NCBI GenBank assembly: GCA_038531745.1
Contig: JBCBBJ010000010.1
Coordinates: 1-64,000, forward strand
Length of the DNA: 64,000 nt
Origin: CALLPQ01 sp038531745
Lineage (GTDB): Bacteria; Pseudomonadota; Alphaproteobacteria; Caulobacterales; Parvularculaceae
Direction of reading: 5' to 3'
Below are positions 63,722 through 64,000 of the stretch, in pieces. Made by a program: the position numbers and the translations under genes. Numbering within the stretch: position 1 is the first letter of the stretch; the number at the start of each line of letters is the position of its first letter. Below the pieces are notes generated by a model that was not told where the DNA came from, did no database searches, and was given only the letters and a program-made list of their open reading frames with translations.

Positions 63722-64000
63722 ATGCAATTTGCTTCTGACAATTGGGTGGGTGCCCACCCGGCAATCATGGATGCCTTGGCGCGGGCGAACGCCATGCCGC
63801 ATCCCGCCTATGGCGGCGATCCCATCACTGAGCGTGCCGTTGCCCGGATCAATACACTCTTCGAATGCGACGCAGCGATTTACTTTGTGACGACCGGCGG
63901 CGCCGCCAATGGTCTTGCCCTTAGTGTCCTCACACCGCCCTACGGAATGGTGCTATGCCATGAACAGAGTCATATCGAGATGGACGAATGCGCCGGTCCG
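63722..64000 (+). CDS. ltaE: Low-specificity L-threonine aldolase (5' part)
   Basis: The first 93 codons of a gene that runs off the window. MQFASDNWVGAHPAIMDALARAN, YGGDPITERAVARI, FVTTGGAANGLAL and HIEMDECAGP match the beta-eliminating lyase / threonine aldolase family, PLP enzymes that cleave threonine to glycine and acetaldehyde. The PLP lysine lies beyond the end. It begins four bases after the MFS stop, so the two may be co-transcribed. Confidence 0.85.
   Translation, partial: MQFASDNWVGAHPAIMDALARANAMPHPAYGGDPITERAVARINTLFECDAAIYFVTTGGAANGLALSVLTPPYGMVLCHEQSHIEMDECAGP

Noticed and set aside
1..64000. CRISPR arrays, insertion sequences, prophage or integrated element
   Set aside because: No regularly spaced repeats, transposase, integrase or phage structural genes were seen.

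Overview
The window is a chromosomal segment of an alphaproteobacterium. The evidence is a GAAC-N7-GAAC type SOS box on lexA, a NrnC-type short RNase D, DUF2093, a Zur/Fur-type regulator, the order ubiE-ubiB-coaBC-dut-thiF-like, and a Caulobacter-type ceramide operon. Base composition is moderately GC-rich and even, apart from one AT-richer small gene near 28.5-29.0 kb. No insertion sequence, prophage, CRISPR array or rRNA operon was seen. A marine or Kordiimonadales/Sphingomonadales/Caulobacterales-like lineage fits the gene content, but the sequence alone does not fix the order.

Layout. 0-5 kb: the 3' end of hemW with an apparent one-base deletion, SOS-regulated lexA, a divergent polysaccharide deacetylase, and the overlapping operon trpGDC. 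5-14 kb: a 600-bp convergent intergenic region with two inverted-repeat structures, an AsmA-family protein, recA with an SOS promoter, alaS, tig and tRNA-Leu(UAG). 14-19 kb: a Zur-like regulator, typA, a fatty acid desaturase and a secreted DUF547 protein. 19-29 kb: a two-domain M16 lipoprotein protease, a split ferric-iron ABC importer (fbpA-fbpC divergent from fbpB), a DEAD-box RNA helicase with a long basic tail, nrnC and a DUF2007 zinc-ribbon membrane protein.

29-42 kb: the glycine cleavage operon gcvT-H-PA-PB behind a tandem glycine riboswitch, ihfB, the ubiquinone/CoA/dUTPase cluster ubiE-ubiB-coaBC-dut-thiF-like, an LytM/M23 lipoprotein, and sqdB coupled to DUF2093. 42-47.5 kb: a cobalamin riboswitch followed by an SD-masking hairpin and the vitamin B12 uptake operon btuB-btuF-btuC-btuD.

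47.5-55.5 kb is the most distinctive region. It is a minus-strand ceramide (sphingolipid) operon, read as acyl-ACP synthetase (aasR), reductase (cerR), dedicated ACP (acpR), serine palmitoyltransferase (spt), a secreted DUF2141 protein and a GNAT-fold ceramide synthase (bcerS). A fatty-acid-hydroxylase/sterol-desaturase family enzyme lies divergently next to it. Together with sqdB (sulfoquinovosyl lipid head group) this suggests a membrane rich in non-phosphorus or non-glycerol lipids. 55.5-64 kb: DUF1428, a two-gene ABC transporter, the K+-independent H+-pumping pyrophosphatase hppA, a HAD phosphatase, an Xre-RES type II toxin-antitoxin pair with a repeat operator, an MFS transporter and the start of a threonine aldolase.
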